Notes: generated from the letters alone by a model not told the origin. 64,000 nucleotides of DNA from Janibacter indicus (GCF_900176385.1 NZ_FWXN01000007.1:1-64000); one strand, 5' to 3'; positions 34,942 to 43,577 are shown, numbered from the stretch's first letter. A program made the numbers and translations.

Positions 34942-35697
34942 ATGAGCAAGAAGCCCCACGCCCTGGGCATCGACATCGGCGGCAGCGGCATCAAAGGTGC
35001 CCCGGTCGACCTCGACAAGGGCAGCTTCACCGACGATCGGCTGCGGATCGCCACCCCCGAGGAGTCGACCCCAGAGGCCGTGTGCGACGTCGTGGCGCAG
35101 ATCGTCGACCACTTCTCGGTGAAGAAGGACCTGCCGCTGGGCATCACGATCCCGGCCGTCGTCATGCACGGCGTGGTCCAGACCGCGGCCAACATCGACA
35201 AGGCGTGGATCGGGATCGACGCCGACGAGCTCTTCAGCGACCGTCTCGGGCGTGAGGTCCACCTCGTCAACGACGCCGACGCCGCAGGGGTCGCCGAGCG
35301 GCACCACGGAGCGGCGAAGGGAGCCAAGGGCACCGTCGTCCTCACCACCCTCGGGACCGGCATCGGCACCGCCGTCCTCGTCGACGGGCACCTCGTGCCC
35401 AACACCGAGCTCGGGCACATCGAGATCGACGGGCACGACGCCGAGACCCGCGCCGCGGAGTCCGTGCGTGAGCGCGAGGGCCTGTCGACGCAGGAGTGGG
35501 TGGAGCGCCTGCAGACCTACTACTCGCGCCTCGAGGCGCTGCTGTGGCCCGACCTCTTCGTCGTCGGCGGCGGGGTCAGCAAGCAGGCCGACACCTTCCT
35601 GCCCCTGCTCGACCTGCGGACGCCGATCGTCGCGGCGAAGCTGAAGAACAAGGCCGGCATCATCGGTGCCGCCCATCTCGCGGCCAAGGGCTCCTGA
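34942..35697 (+). CDS. ppgK: Polyphosphate glucokinase
   Basis: ROK-family kinase using polyphosphate (and usually ATP) to make glucose 6-phosphate. The 251-residue product has [11 protein letters not shown] at 9-19, the catalytic Asp in LVNDADAAG and [11 protein letters not shown], close to actinobacterial PPGK in length and sequence. It starts 12 bases after map with GGTAGG upstream and may share its transcript. Confidence 0.93.
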   Translation: MSKKPHALGIDIGGSGIKGAPVDLDKGSFTDDRLRIATPEESTPEAVCDVVAQIVDHFSVKKDLPLGITIPAVVMHGVVQTAANIDKAWIGIDADELFSDRLGREVHLVNDADAAGVAERHHGAAKGAKGTVVLTTLGTGIGTAVLVDGHLVPNTELGHIEIDGHDAETRAAESVREREGLSTQEWVERLQTYYSRLEALLWPDLFVVGGGVSKQADTFLPLLDLRTPIVAAKLKNKAGIIGAAHLAAKGS

Positions 35698-35764
35698 CCA
35701 CGATCCGGTCTCGGCTCGTGGTGTCGGGCCCGGCCCGACCCGTCGCATGCGGCAGGCTGGGGCC

Positions 35765-37024
35765 ATGACGACCTCGCGGGGAGCGGGCCATCCGGCCCTC
35801 TCACGTCGGCTCGGCCTGACCGACGCCGTCGGGATCGGGCTTGCCTCGATGCTCGGGGCCGGGGTCTTCGTCGTCTTCGCCCCGGCGGCGGCCCGGGCCG
35901 GCTCGCTGCTGCTGCTCGCCGTCGTCCTCGCCGGGGCGCTCGCCGTCGTCAACGCCACCTCGACCGCACGGCTGGCGACCCGATATCCCAGGGCAGGCGG
36001 TGCCTACGTCTACGGGCGTGAGCGGCTGGGCATGCCCTGGGGGCACCTGGCCGGGTGGGCCTTCATCAGCGGCAAGATCGCCTCGTGCGCGGCCATGGCA
36101 CTGACGATCGGTGTCCACGTGCTCCCCGGCTGGTCCAAGGCCGTGGCGATCCTCGTCGTGCTGGTCGTGCTCGCCCTCAACCTCCAGGGCATCGAGCGAC
36201 CGGCACGGGTCGCGCGGGCGATCACGCTCGCCGTGCTCGTCGTGGTGCTCACCTTCGTCGTCGTGCTCCTGATGAGCCCACCGGTCACCGTCGACGCTCC
36301 CCCGCCGACCCCGCCGGGGTCCGGCGATTGGTGGGGCGTCGCGCAGGCCGCGGGCTTCATGTTCTTCGCCTTCGCCGGCTACGCCCGGGTCGCGACCCTC
36401 GGCGAGGAGGTCGTCGAGCCGCGGCGCGCCATCCCGCGCGCCGTCGCGATCTGCCTGGGCGTCGTGCTGGGCCTCTACGTGCTCATCACCGTGGCCCTGG
36501 GACGCACCCTGGGTGCCGGGTGGGTCGCCGCGCGCGAGGCGCCGCTCGCCGAGGCGGCCGAGATCTCCGCCTGGCCCTGGCTGGGCCCCATGCTGCGCAT
36601 CGCGGCCGTGCTCGCGGCCAGCGGCGCGCTGCTCGCCCTGACACTGGGCGTCTCCCGGACCGTCCTGGCCATGGCGCGCGACCGGCACCTGCCACCGGTG
36701 CTCGCGCGGCTCGAGGGGCCGCACCGGGTCCCCCGCCGCGCCGAGATCGTCGTCGCCGGCTTCGTCATCGTGATGATCGTGCTCGTCGACCTGCGCGGGG
36801 TGATCGGCTTCTCGAGCTTCTGCGTACTCGTCTACTACGCCATCGCCAATGCCAGCGCATGGACCCTCGACGACGGCTGGCTCGGGCGTGCGGTCGCGGC
36901 GGTCGGGTTCATCGGCTGCCTCCTCGTGGCTGCGCTGCTGCCGTGGGAGTCGGTCCTCGCCGGGGCGGTGGTCCTGGCGATCGGTGCCTTCATCGGATGG
37001 GTGCGGCACACGACGCGCGAGTGA
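35765..37024 (+). CDS. APC-family amino acid permease
   Basis: Inner-membrane transporter, 419 residues, about 11-12 helices. The first helix carries the APC substrate-binding break GIGLASMLGAGVF; later helices include FMFFAFAGYARVATLGEEV, the helix 6 signature. Substrate unknown. A weak -10 (CAGGCT) six bases before ATG 35765 suggests a leaderless start. A hairpin just after the stop serves as terminator shared with rnpB. Confidence 0.92.
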   Translation: MTTSRGAGHPALSRRLGLTDAVGIGLASMLGAGVFVVFAPAAARAGSLLLLAVVLAGALAVVNATSTARLATRYPRAGGAYVYGRERLGMPWGHLAGWAFISGKIASCAAMALTIGVHVLPGWSKAVAILVVLVVLALNLQGIERPARVARAITLAVLVVVLTFVVVLLMSPPVTVDAPPPTPPGSGDWWGVAQAAGFMFFAFAGYARVATLGEEVVEPRRAIPRAVAICLGVVLGLYVLITVALGRTLGAGWVAAREAPLAEAAEISAWPWLGPMLRIAAVLAASGALLALTLGVSRTVLAMARDRHLPPVLARLEGPHRVPRRAEIVVAGFVIVMIVLVDLRGVIGFSSFCVLVYYAIANASAWTLDDGWLGRAVAAVGFIGCLLVAALLPWESVLAGAVVLAIGAFIGWVRHTTRE

Positions 37025-37056
37025 CCCCCTTCGGCACGTGGCGCGAAGGGAGGGGG
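37025..37056. terminator. Shared terminator of the permease gene and rnpB
   Basis: CCCCCTTCG at 37025-37033 pairs with CGAAGGGAGGGGG at 37044-37056 in a shifted register with a short loop. It starts one base after the permease stop and ends at the 3' end of rnpB, so it can act on both strands. Another inverted CGAAGGG pair. Confidence 0.6.
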
Positions 37057-37437
37057 ATGAGTCGGCCTGTAAGCCGGGTTCTGTCCCCCGGGCCGGTTGC
37101 CCGGACCGGGGTGACGGCCATCCATCTCGGGTCGCCGTTGCCGACGACCTCCAGCGTCCTACCCGTGTGCTCGGGCGGGCCGCCCTCGGACGCACACTGT
37201 CTGGACTTGCTCCGGGTGGGGTTTACCGAGCCGATCCGGTCACCCGGATCGCTGGTGGTCTCTTGCACCACCGTTTCACCCTTACCGCGACGACCGAGGT
37301 CGTCGTGGCGGTCTGCTTTCTGTGGCACTGTCCCGCGGGTCACCCCGGGTGGCTGTTGGCCACCACCCTGCCCTGTGGAGCCCGGACTTTCCTCGACACC
37401 GCCGAGGCGGTGACGCAGCCGTCCGGCCGACTCATCC
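37056..37437 (-). ncRNA. rnpB: RNase P RNA
   Basis: Catalytic RNA of RNase P, type A. Read on the minus strand it opens with GGATGAGTCGGCCGGACGG, contains the universal GAGGAAAGTCCGGGCTCC, then CAGAAAGCAGACCGCC, GGTAAGGGTGAAACGGTGG, GAGACCACCAGCG, and ends ACAGAACCCGGCTTACAGG. The 5' and 3' ends pair through ATGAGTCGGCC. About 382 nt, a normal length. Ends are set by the terminal helix and may be off by a few bases. Confidence 0.97.
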
Positions 37438-37444
37438 GACGAGC

Positions 37445-37450
37445 ATTCTA
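37445..37450 (-). promoter_or_regulatory. rnpB promoter (-10)
   Basis: TAGAAT lies eight bases before the predicted 5' end of RNase P RNA, in the 30-bp gap after the GDT1-family gene. No good -35 was seen. Confidence 0.6.
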
Positions 37451-37464
37451 CGGTGCGGCGCAGG

Positions 37465-38049
37465 TCAGCCCAGCCACCCCGCGCCCTCGGCGATCAGGAC
37501 CAGTCCGAAGATCGCGAAGGCGGCTGCCGCCCCGTACTTGATGACCCTCTCGGGCAGCTTGCGCCCGAGCAGGGCGCCGACGCCGATGGCGAGCGCATCG
37601 GCCGCGACCATGCCCACGGTCGAGCCGATCCAGGTGCCGAACCAGTTCTCGCGCACCGCGAGGGTGATCGTCGCCAGCATCGTCTTGTCGCCGAGCTCGG
37701 CGAGGAAGAAGGCCAGACCGACGGCCAGCAGGGCCGACCCCTTCGCCTTGCGCGCCTTCTGCGCCTCCTCGTCGGTGAGCTCGTCGCCGCGCAGGGTCCA
37801 CGCGGCGAAGCCGAGGAAGGCGATGCCGGCAGCGATGGCGATCGGTCCCTGGTAGCGCTCGAAGCTCGCGCCGATGAAGTAGCCGATGCCGACCGAGGCC
37901 AGGTGCACGACGGCCGTCGCGGCGGTGATGCCGAGGATGACGTCACGTGCCCGGTAGCGGGTCGCGAAGGTCATCGCCATGAGCTGGCTCTTGTCGCCGA
38001 GCTCGGCGACGAAGATGACCACGGTGCTGAGCACCAGTGCTGAGAACAT
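37465..38049 (-). CDS. TMEM165/GDT1-family manganese exporter
   Basis: Membrane protein of 194 residues, six predicted helices in two repeats. Each repeat carries the family motif: ELGDKS at 16-21 and ELGDKT at 118-123. Members export Mn2+ (some Ca2+). The gene lies directly behind a yybP-ykoY manganese riboswitch, which supports Mn. ATG 38049 is immediately after a T-run and its ribosome binding site is inside the terminator stem, so expression depends on the riboswitch state. Confidence 0.93.
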   Translation of the reverse strand: MFSALVLSTVVIFVAELGDKSQLMAMTFATRYRARDVILGITAATAVVHLASVGIGYFIGASFERYQGPIAIAAGIAFLGFAAWTLRGDELTDEEAQKARKAKGSALLAVGLAFFLAELGDKTMLATITLAVRENWFGTWIGSTVGMVAADALAIGVGALLGRKLPERVIKYGAAAAFAIFGLVLIAEGAGWLG

Positions 38050-38050
38050 G

Positions 38051-38080
38051 AAAAAACTCCTCGTCCGCCCGGACGAGGAG
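38051..38080 (-). terminator. Mn riboswitch expression platform: terminator masking the ribosome site
   Basis: In the transcript CTCCTCGTCC pairs with GGACGAGGAG over 10 bp with a GGGC loop, followed by six T, the best intrinsic terminator of the window. The right arm also contains GAGGAG, the ribosome binding site of the exporter gene whose ATG begins one base after the T-run. Both transcription and translation would be off unless the aptamer disrupts this stem. Confidence 0.9.
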
Positions 38081-38231
38081 TCATGGTGCGACGAGCCTCG
38101 ACCGGGATCGTCGTATGACAAACCGGTCGAAAGTCTCGTCCGCCAGCAGTGCTGGCCCGATGCGCCGGAGCCGGGGCCGAGGCCGAGGCTCAGTGTGTCG
38201 ACACACCTGTTGGGGACTACTCCCTTTCGCT
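38081..38231 (-). promoter_or_regulatory. yybP-ykoY manganese riboswitch aptamer
   Basis: The minus-strand leader has the hallmarks of the Mn2+-sensing family: AAAGGGAGTAG, CCCCAACAG, GTCGACACACTGAGCC and a distal CGAGACTTTCGACC. A TAGGGT -10 at 38238-38243 places the transcript start just upstream. The family turns on Mn efflux genes when Mn2+ is high. Ends are approximate. Confidence 0.9.
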
Positions 38232-38287
38232 GGCCCCACCCTAGCCCACGGACGAAGGGAGCGAAAACCACCCGTCGCACGCGGGGC

Positions 38288-39754
38288 TCACACCACGGTG
38301 AGCTCGACCCTGCCTTTCGCCAGGTCGACGCTCTCGAGCCGCACGGTGACCTCGGCGCCGAGCTCCGCGACACCCGATGCCTTGGCCGTCACGGGCGGGT
38401 CCACGAGCTGGATCTCGACGAGCCCCTTGCCGTCGTCGCCCTCCGGGACGTCGACGACCACCGCGTCGAAGGACTGCCCTACCCGGTCGGCCAGGGTCGC
38501 GGCCTCCACGGCGTCCGTCGTGGCCCGCTCGACGGCGCCCGCCCGCCGGTCGGAGGCCTCCATGAGCTCCGGCAGGAGCGGGAGCGCCTCGCGCACCCAC
38601 CCGGGCACCTCCGCGCCGGCACTCACCGCGGCGCACAGAGCCAGCCCGAAACGGTCGACGAGACGACGCAGGGGGGCCGTCACGTGGGCATAGGGAGCAG
38701 CGATGGCCGCCTGCTCGACGACCTCGGGGGGCTCGCCGTCGAAGACCGTGTAGCCAGCCCCGCGGAAGAGCACGGTCGACTCGTGGATCAGCGCGAGGTG
38801 CTTGGGGTCGGTCCCGTCGAGGGACCGCAGGAAGGTCCCGTGGTCGGTGCCCGCCGCCCACTCGACGCCGAGGGCTCGGGCGATCCGGCGCAGCTGCTGC
38901 ACGTCGCGTTCCTCGGGTTCGGGCATGGTGCGCAGGATCCCCACCCCGGCCTCGAGCATCATCTCGGCCGCGACGATGCCGGTGAGCAGCGAGATCTGCG
39001 CGTTCCAGTCCTCCGCGGGCACGAGCGGTCGCAGATGGAGTCGGAAGCCTCCATCGACCTCCTCGACCTGCTGGTCCGGCATCGGCAGCGAGGCGCCGCC
39101 GCGCTCCTGCTCGAGCGCGATCCGCAGCTCGCCGATCTCCTTGAGCAGCACCAGCCGCTCGTCGCCGGTCCCGGCGTCGACGGCCGCCTGGACGGCCGTG
39201 TACTCCAGCCGCTCGGCGCTGCGCACCAGCGCCGGGTAGAGCTCGGCCGAGGTGTGGGCACCCGTCGCGTCGAGCCGGATGTCCCAGACGTAGGCGGGGC
39301 GGACCTCCTCCGGCAGGAGGCTGGCCGCACCCTCGCTGAGCACCGGCGGGTGCAGCGGCGTGCGCTCGTCGGGCGCGTAGATCGTCTGCCCGCGACGACG
39401 AGCCTCTGCGTCGATGGCCCCACCCGGCTCGACGAAGGACTCGAGGTGCGCGATCGCGTAGCGCACCCGGTAGCCGTCGCCCTCCCGCGACAGGTGCATG
39501 GCCTGGTCGAGGTCCATCGAGCCGGGCGGGTCGATGGTGACGAAGGGGAGGTCGCTCTCGTCGCGCTCCGGTTGCGAGAGCGGCTGGGCCGCAACGCGCT
39601 CGGCCTCGGCCAGCACGTCCTCGGGGAACTCGTCGGGCACCTCCTGCTCGGCCCGGATCGCGTCGAAGCGCTCCGTGAGCCCCGCGGCGGCGACCACCTC
39701 CCCGGACTGGGGGTCGCTCGGGCGCAGGGTGACGGTTCGCTGTGCGGCTGCCAT
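38288..39754 (-). CDS. RNB-domain (RNase II-like) exoribonuclease
   Basis: 488-residue protein with an RNB catalytic domain: TIDPPGSMDLDQAMHL at 73-88 supplies D75, D81 and D83, but the fourth acidic position (D210 of E. coli RNase II) is Gln84. The middle part has HVTAPLRRLVDRF and a C-terminal S1/OB-like strand region. It lacks the paired cold-shock domains of RNase R. Expected role: 3'-5' RNA decay, with the Gln leaving activity uncertain. TAGGGT seven bases before ATG 39754 marks a leaderless start. Confidence 0.88.
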   Translation of the reverse strand: MAAAQRTVTLRPSDPQSGEVVAAAGLTERFDAIRAEQEVPDEFPEDVLAEAERVAAQPLSQPERDESDLPFVTIDPPGSMDLDQAMHLSREGDGYRVRYAIAHLESFVEPGGAIDAEARRRGQTIYAPDERTPLHPPVLSEGAASLLPEEVRPAYVWDIRLDATGAHTSAELYPALVRSAERLEYTAVQAAVDAGTGDERLVLLKEIGELRIALEQERGGASLPMPDQQVEEVDGGFRLHLRPLVPAEDWNAQISLLTGIVAAEMMLEAGVGILRTMPEPEERDVQQLRRIARALGVEWAAGTDHGTFLRSLDGTDPKHLALIHESTVLFRGAGYTVFDGEPPEVVEQAAIAAPYAHVTAPLRRLVDRFGLALCAAVSAGAEVPGWVREALPLLPELMEASDRRAGAVERATTDAVEAATLADRVGQSFDAVVVDVPEGDDGKGLVEIQLVDPPVTAKASGVAELGAEVTVRLESVDLAKGRVELTVV

Positions 39755-39761
39755 GCCAGCC

Positions 39762-39784
39762 ACCCTAGGTGGCTGACGTATCGT
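39762..39784. promoter_or_regulatory. Back-to-back leaderless promoters of the RNB gene and yaaA
   Basis: Only 37 bp separate the two divergent start codons. The minus -10 TAGGGT (39762-39767) and plus -10 TATCGT (39779-39784) are 11 bp apart, each seven bases from its own start codon. RNA polymerase cannot occupy both at once, so the two genes probably compete. Confidence 0.5.
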
Positions 39785-39791
39785 CCGGGGG

Positions 39792-40538
39792 GTGCTCGTG
39801 CTGCTGCCCCCTTCGGAGTCCAAGACCGGCCGCTCGCGCGGCACGCCCCTCGACCTCGGGCGGCTGTCCTTCCCCACACTCACCGCGCACCGGCAGCAGG
39901 TGCTCGACGCGCTCGCCGCGGCGAGCGCCGCCCACGACGCCCACGAGGTCCTCGGCGTCAGCCCCAACCTCGTCGACGAGGTCGCCCGCAACACCGCCCT
40001 GATGAGCACTCCCGCTCCCCCGGCCGCGCAGGTCTACACCGGCGTGCTCTACGACGCCCTCGACCTCGGCGACCTCACCCCCGGGCAGCGCCGGCGGGCC
40101 AACCGCTGGCTCGTCGTCGTCTCGGCGCTCTTCGGCGCGGTCCGGCCCACCGACCGGATCCCGCCCTACCGCCTGTCGATGGCAGTCAACCTGCCCGGGG
40201 TGGGCCCGCTCGCCGGGCACTGGCGGCCCGTCCTCGACGACGAGCTGACCGCCGCGGCGGGGACCGGGCTCGTCGTCGACTGCCGGTCGAGCACCTATGT
40301 CGCCGCGTGGACGCCGAGCGGCGACGTGGCGCGCCGGTGGGTGCAGATCCGGGTGCCCGGCGCCACCCACATGGCCAAGCACACCCGCGGTCTGGTGACC
40401 CGGCACCTGCTCGGGGTCGACCGGGAGCCGCGGACGCCCGCGGCGCTCGCCCGCGCGCTCGAGCCGGCCTTCGAGGTCGGCCTCACCGAGCCGGCCCGAC
40501 CGGGCCAGCCCTGGGTGCTCGACACCACCGTGAGGTGA
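39792..40538 (+). CDS. yaaA: Peroxide stress protein YaaA (DUF328)
   Basis: YaaA/DUF328 protein, 248 residues. Signature blocks: LLPPSESKT at the start, YTGVLYDALD, VVSALFGAVRPTD, IPPYRLSM, and late VPGATHMAKHTRG. In E. coli YaaA limits free iron during peroxide stress and has a DNA-binding fold. GTG 39792 has no ribosome site and is seven bases after a -10. Its stop overlaps the permease start as GTGA. Confidence 0.92.
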   Translation: MLVLLPPSESKTGRSRGTPLDLGRLSFPTLTAHRQQVLDALAAASAAHDAHEVLGVSPNLVDEVARNTALMSTPAPPAAQVYTGVLYDALDLGDLTPGQRRRANRWLVVVSALFGAVRPTDRIPPYRLSMAVNLPGVGPLAGHWRPVLDDELTAAAGTGLVVDCRSSTYVAAWTPSGDVARRWVQIRVPGATHMAKHTRGLVTRHLLGVDREPRTPAALARALEPAFEVGLTEPARPGQPWVLDTTVR

Positions 40539-41626
40539 GCACCGCCGAGGCCGCCGAGGTCCTCGCCCGGACCCTTCCGGTCATGGCCTTCCTGGTGGCC
40601 ATCACCGTCGTCGCCGAGATCGCCGACCTCGCGGGCGTCTTCGACGTCGCGGGTCACGCCACGGCCCGCCTGGCCGGTCACCGCACCGTCGTGCTGTGGC
40701 TGCTGCTCGCCGCGCTGGCGGTCCTCGTCACGGCCTTCCTCGGGCTCGACACGACCGCAGTGCTGCTCACGCCGGTCGCGCTCACGGTGGCTCGGCAGGT
40801 CGGGGTGGGGGCAGCCCCCTTCGCGCTGACGACGCTCTTCCTGGCCAACACCGCCTCGCTCTTCCTCCCCGTCTCCAACCTCACCAACCTGCTCGCCGTG
40901 CAGCACCTCGCGACGCTGGGCGCAGGCCACGGCGACTTCGTGCGGCTGACCCTGCTGCCCGGTCTCGCCGCGGTCGCGGGCACCCTGCTCGTCATCGGGC
41001 TCGTGCACCGTCGGGCGCTGACCGGGCGCTACGCCGTCGAGCCCCCGGCAGCGCCCCACGACCGTGTCCTGCTGCGGATCGCGGCGCTCACATGTCTCGT
41101 GAGCGCGCCGCTCTTCGCCGTGGGTCTGCAGCCGTGGCTCGTCGCGTCCGTGGCCGCCCTCGTCCTCCTCGTCGCGATGGCGTGGCGTGCCCCCTTCCTG
41201 CTGCGCCAGGTCCGTCCGCCGTGGGGCATGGCCCTCGTCGTCGCCGGTCTCTTCGTGCTCGTGCAGCTGCTGCTCGACGCGGGCGCGGGAGCCGTGCTGG
41301 CCGACCTGTCGGGTTCGGGCGAGGGCGTGGGGGACCTCGCCCGCGTCGCCGGCCTCGGCGCGCTGGCGGCCAACCTGCTCAACAACCTGCCGGGCTATCT
41401 CGCCCTCGAGGCGGCTGCCGGGACGACACCCACGCGGCTCGTGGCGCTGCTCGTCGGCACCAACGTCGCGCCGATCGTCACCCCGTGGGGGTCGCTCGCC
41501 ACGCTCCTGTGGCTGCACCGGGTGCGCGCGGCCGGACTGCGGGTCGCCCCGCTGCACCTCGTCGCCCAGGGACTCGCGGTGGCGCTCGTCGCCGGCGGCG
41601 CCGCCGTCCTCGCCCTCGCCGGGTGA
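40535..41626 (+). CDS. ArsB/NhaD-type (ion transporter superfamily) permease
   Basis: Membrane protein of 363 residues with about 10 helices. LGLDTTAVLLTPVALTVARQ and TLFLANTASLFLPVSNLTNLL form the first inverted half; ALAANLLNNLPGYLALEA and LLVGTNVAPIVTPWGSLATLLW the second, as in ArsB/NhaD/CitM transporters. No ars genes are nearby, so arsenite is not implied; an anion or Na+ antiport role is equally possible. Coupled to yaaA by a four-base overlap. Confidence 0.88.
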   Translation: MSTAEAAEVLARTLPVMAFLVAITVVAEIADLAGVFDVAGHATARLAGHRTVVLWLLLAALAVLVTAFLGLDTTAVLLTPVALTVARQVGVGAAPFALTTLFLANTASLFLPVSNLTNLLAVQHLATLGAGHGDFVRLTLLPGLAAVAGTLLVIGLVHRRALTGRYAVEPPAAPHDRVLLRIAALTCLVSAPLFAVGLQPWLVASVAALVLLVAMAWRAPFLLRQVRPPWGMALVVAGLFVLVQLLLDAGAGAVLADLSGSGEGVGDLARVAGLGALAANLLNNLPGYLALEAAAGTTPTRLVALLVGTNVAPIVTPWGSLATLLWLHRVRAAGLRVAPLHLVAQGLAVALVAGGAAVLALAG

Positions 41627-41671
41627 GCGCGGCCGGTGCACAGCTCGCGCCCTCTGACCCGGCAACCTGAC

Positions 41672-41744
41672 GGCGTTGCACTCACCTGGTCCCCCGGACA
41701 AGGGCAACCACGTGCCACCAATGACGCCAGGTGGCGACAACGCC
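41672..41744. other. Unassigned structured element in a convergent gap
   Basis: In the 175-bp gap between the convergent permease and metZ genes, GGCGTTG (41672-41678) pairs with CAACGCC (41738-41744) and CACCTGG (41683-41689) with CCAGGTG (41727-41733), two stacked 7-bp helices closing a 37-base interior. No T-run follows on either strand. It could be a terminator pair or a small RNA. A riboswitch role is unlikely because no gene lies downstream on either strand. Confidence 0.35.
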
Positions 41745-41801
41745 GCCGACCACAGCATCTCGCCCACCTCGCTGACGCTCGGTCGACGTGCAGCGCCGTC
41801 G

Positions 41802-43094
41802 TCAGTCGTTGTGCCCGGTGTGAACGACGTCCTCGGCGCCGGGCGCGTCCCTCGATGCCGTGGGCGTGGGTGTCGCCTGACCGAGCGCGCTCCGCAGGTC
41901 GGCCACGAGGTCCTCGGCGGCCTCGAGACCCACCGAGATCCGCAGGGTGGCGTCGGTGATGCCGATCGCGGCCCGCGCCTCCTCGCCCATGCGGCGGTGG
42001 GTCGTCGTCGCCGGGTGGGTGATGAGCGACTTGGAGTCGCCGAGGTTGTTGGAGATGTCGACGGTGCGCAGCGCGTTCATCACCGCGAAGGCCTCAGCCT
42101 TGCCCCCCTCGATGTCGAAGGTGACGACCGTGCCACCCCCGGTCATCTGCCGCCGAGCCAGCTCGTGCTGGGGGTGCTCCGGGAGCCACGGGTGGATGAC
42201 CCGGGCCACCTTGGGGTGCTCCGTCAGGGCCCGGGCGACCGCGAGCGAGGACTCGGCCATGCGTCGCACTCTTAGGTCCATCGTCTCCAGGCCCTTGAGC
42301 AGCACCCAGGCGTTGAAGGGCGACAGCGACGGACCGGTGTGCCGGATGAGGTTGCGGACGGGGCCGTCGATGTAGTCCTGCGGCCCGAGGATCGCGCCAC
42401 CGAGCACGCGGCCCTGGCCGTCGATGTGCTTGGTCGCCGAGTAGACGACGATGTCGGCGCCGTGCTCGAGCGGCCGGGAGAAGACGGGCGTGCCGAAGAC
42501 GTTGTCGACGACGACCTGGGCCCCGGCGGCGTGCGCGAGCTCGCTCACCGCGCCGATGTCGACGAGCTCCTGCATCGGGTTGCTCGGCGTCTCGAAGAAC
42601 ACGGCGGTCGTCGGCTCGGACAGCGCCTCGCGCCACTGGTCGAGGTCGGGCCCGTCGACGAAGACGGTCTCGACACCCCACCGCGGCAGGATCTCGTCGA
42701 GGATGACGAAGCAGCTGCCGAAGAGGCCACGGGAGGAGACGACTCGGTCCCCCCGTGCCAGGAGCGCCGCGAGGGCGGTGAAGACGGCAGACATGCCCGA
42801 TGCCGTCGCGTAGGCCGCCTCGGCTCCCTCGAGCAGCCGCAGCCGCTCCTCGAGCATCGCCACGGTCGGGTTGCCGTAGCGCGAGTACACGAACTTGTCG
42901 ACCTCGTCAGTGAAGGCCGCCTCGGCCTCTTCGGCGCTGCCGTAGACGAAGCCGGAGGTCAGGTAGAGCGCCTCGGAGGTCTCGTCGAAGGTCGACCTGG
43001 CCTGCCCGCCCCGCACCGCGAGGGTCTGCGGGGACAGCCCCTCGGGATCGAGGTAGGGACGAGGGTTGTCCGGGCCGAAGGGAGTCGCGCTCAC
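41802..43094 (-). CDS. metZ: O-succinylhomoserine sulfhydrylase
   Basis: Cys/Met-metabolism PLP enzyme, 430 residues, forming homocysteine from an activated homoserine and sulfide. PLP lysine K222 in YSATKHIDGQGR; SGMSAVFTAL and YSRYGNPTVAMLEERL are cofactor-contact regions. The MetZ-type spacing and GGxILG after the lysine favour sulfhydrylase over cystathionine gamma-synthase. GTG 43094 overlaps the rhodanese stop; coupling to a rhodanese fits a sulfur-handling unit. Ends in a Pro/Thr/Ala-rich tail. Confidence 0.92.
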   Translation of the reverse strand: MSATPFGPDNPRPYLDPEGLSPQTLAVRGGQARSTFDETSEALYLTSGFVYGSAEEAEAAFTDEVDKFVYSRYGNPTVAMLEERLRLLEGAEAAYATASGMSAVFTALAALLARGDRVVSSRGLFGSCFVILDEILPRWGVETVFVDGPDLDQWREALSEPTTAVFFETPSNPMQELVDIGAVSELAHAAGAQVVVDNVFGTPVFSRPLEHGADIVVYSATKHIDGQGRVLGGAILGPQDYIDGPVRNLIRHTGPSLSPFNAWVLLKGLETMDLRVRRMAESSLAVARALTEHPKVARVIHPWLPEHPQHELARRQMTGGGTVVTFDIEGGKAEAFAVMNALRTVDISNNLGDSKSLITHPATTTHRRMGEEARAAIGITDATLRISVGLEAAEDLVADLRSALGQATPTPTASRDAPGAEDVVHTGHND

Positions 43095-43504
43095 CCCTGC
43101 CTCCACGGCAGGCCGGCCTGCTTCCAGCCGTTGACGGCGCGGTGTCCCTGCGCGTCGAGTTCTCCCTCGAAGCCCTCGGTGACGTTGACCGCACCGGTGT
43201 ACCCAGCGGCAGCTGCCCTGGCCGTCGCCGCAGCGGAGCGAGCGCCCGAACGGCACAGGAAGAGCACGGGTGCGTCCTCGCTCGGCAGCGCGGTGCGCAG
43301 CTGGTCGAGGAAGTGCGGGTTGGGAGCGCCGTCGGGGAAGGTCGTCCACTCGACGGGGACGACCCGCTTGCCGATCGACGTCAGGTCGGGCAGCCCGACG
43401 AAGGACCACTCGGCCTGCGTGCGCACGTCGACGAGCACCGCGTGGGGGTCGCTCTCGAGGCGCTCCCACGCCTCCTGTGGGGTGAGGTCTGCGTGCTGAC
43501 TCAT
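43091..43504 (-). CDS. Rhodanese-like sulfurtransferase
   Basis: Single rhodanese domain of 137 residues with the active-site loop CRSGARS holding the catalytic cysteine, and LVDVRTQAEW near the start. Likely carries persulfide sulfur toward the co-translated homocysteine-forming enzyme. ATG 43504 is six bases after a -10 (TAGCCT, 43511-43516), so the two-gene message is leaderless. Confidence 0.93.
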   Translation of the reverse strand: MSQHADLTPQEAWERLESDPHAVLVDVRTQAEWSFVGLPDLTSIGKRVVPVEWTTFPDGAPNPHFLDQLRTALPSEDAPVLFLCRSGARSAAATARAAAAGYTGAVNVTEGFEGELDAQGHRAVNGWKQAGLPWRQG

Positions 43505-43510
43505 GGCGTC

Positions 43511-43516
43511 AGGCTA
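43511..43516 (-). promoter_or_regulatory. Leaderless promoter (-10) of rhodanese-metZ
   Basis: TAGCCT on the minus strand with six bases to the ATG. No SAM riboswitch or other leader is present, unusual for a methionine gene but consistent with leaderless control. Confidence 0.5.
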
Positions 43517-43577
43517 GTCACCGCTCCCCCACACGCCCCGCTCGGGTCAGCACCCGAGACGTCGGCGGGTGCGGGCG

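Noticed and set aside
40535-41626. Naming the permease an arsenite pump
   Set aside because: Only the superfamily fold is visible; no arsR, arsC or other arsenic gene is nearby.
41640-41745. A SAM-type riboswitch next to metZ
   Set aside because: It lies downstream of metZ and of the permease, in a convergent gap, and the core motifs of SAM families are not all present.
43505-43577. A riboswitch upstream of rhodanese-metZ
   Set aside because: Only about 70 bp separate the genes and a -10 element lies six bases from the start codon, leaving no room for a leader.
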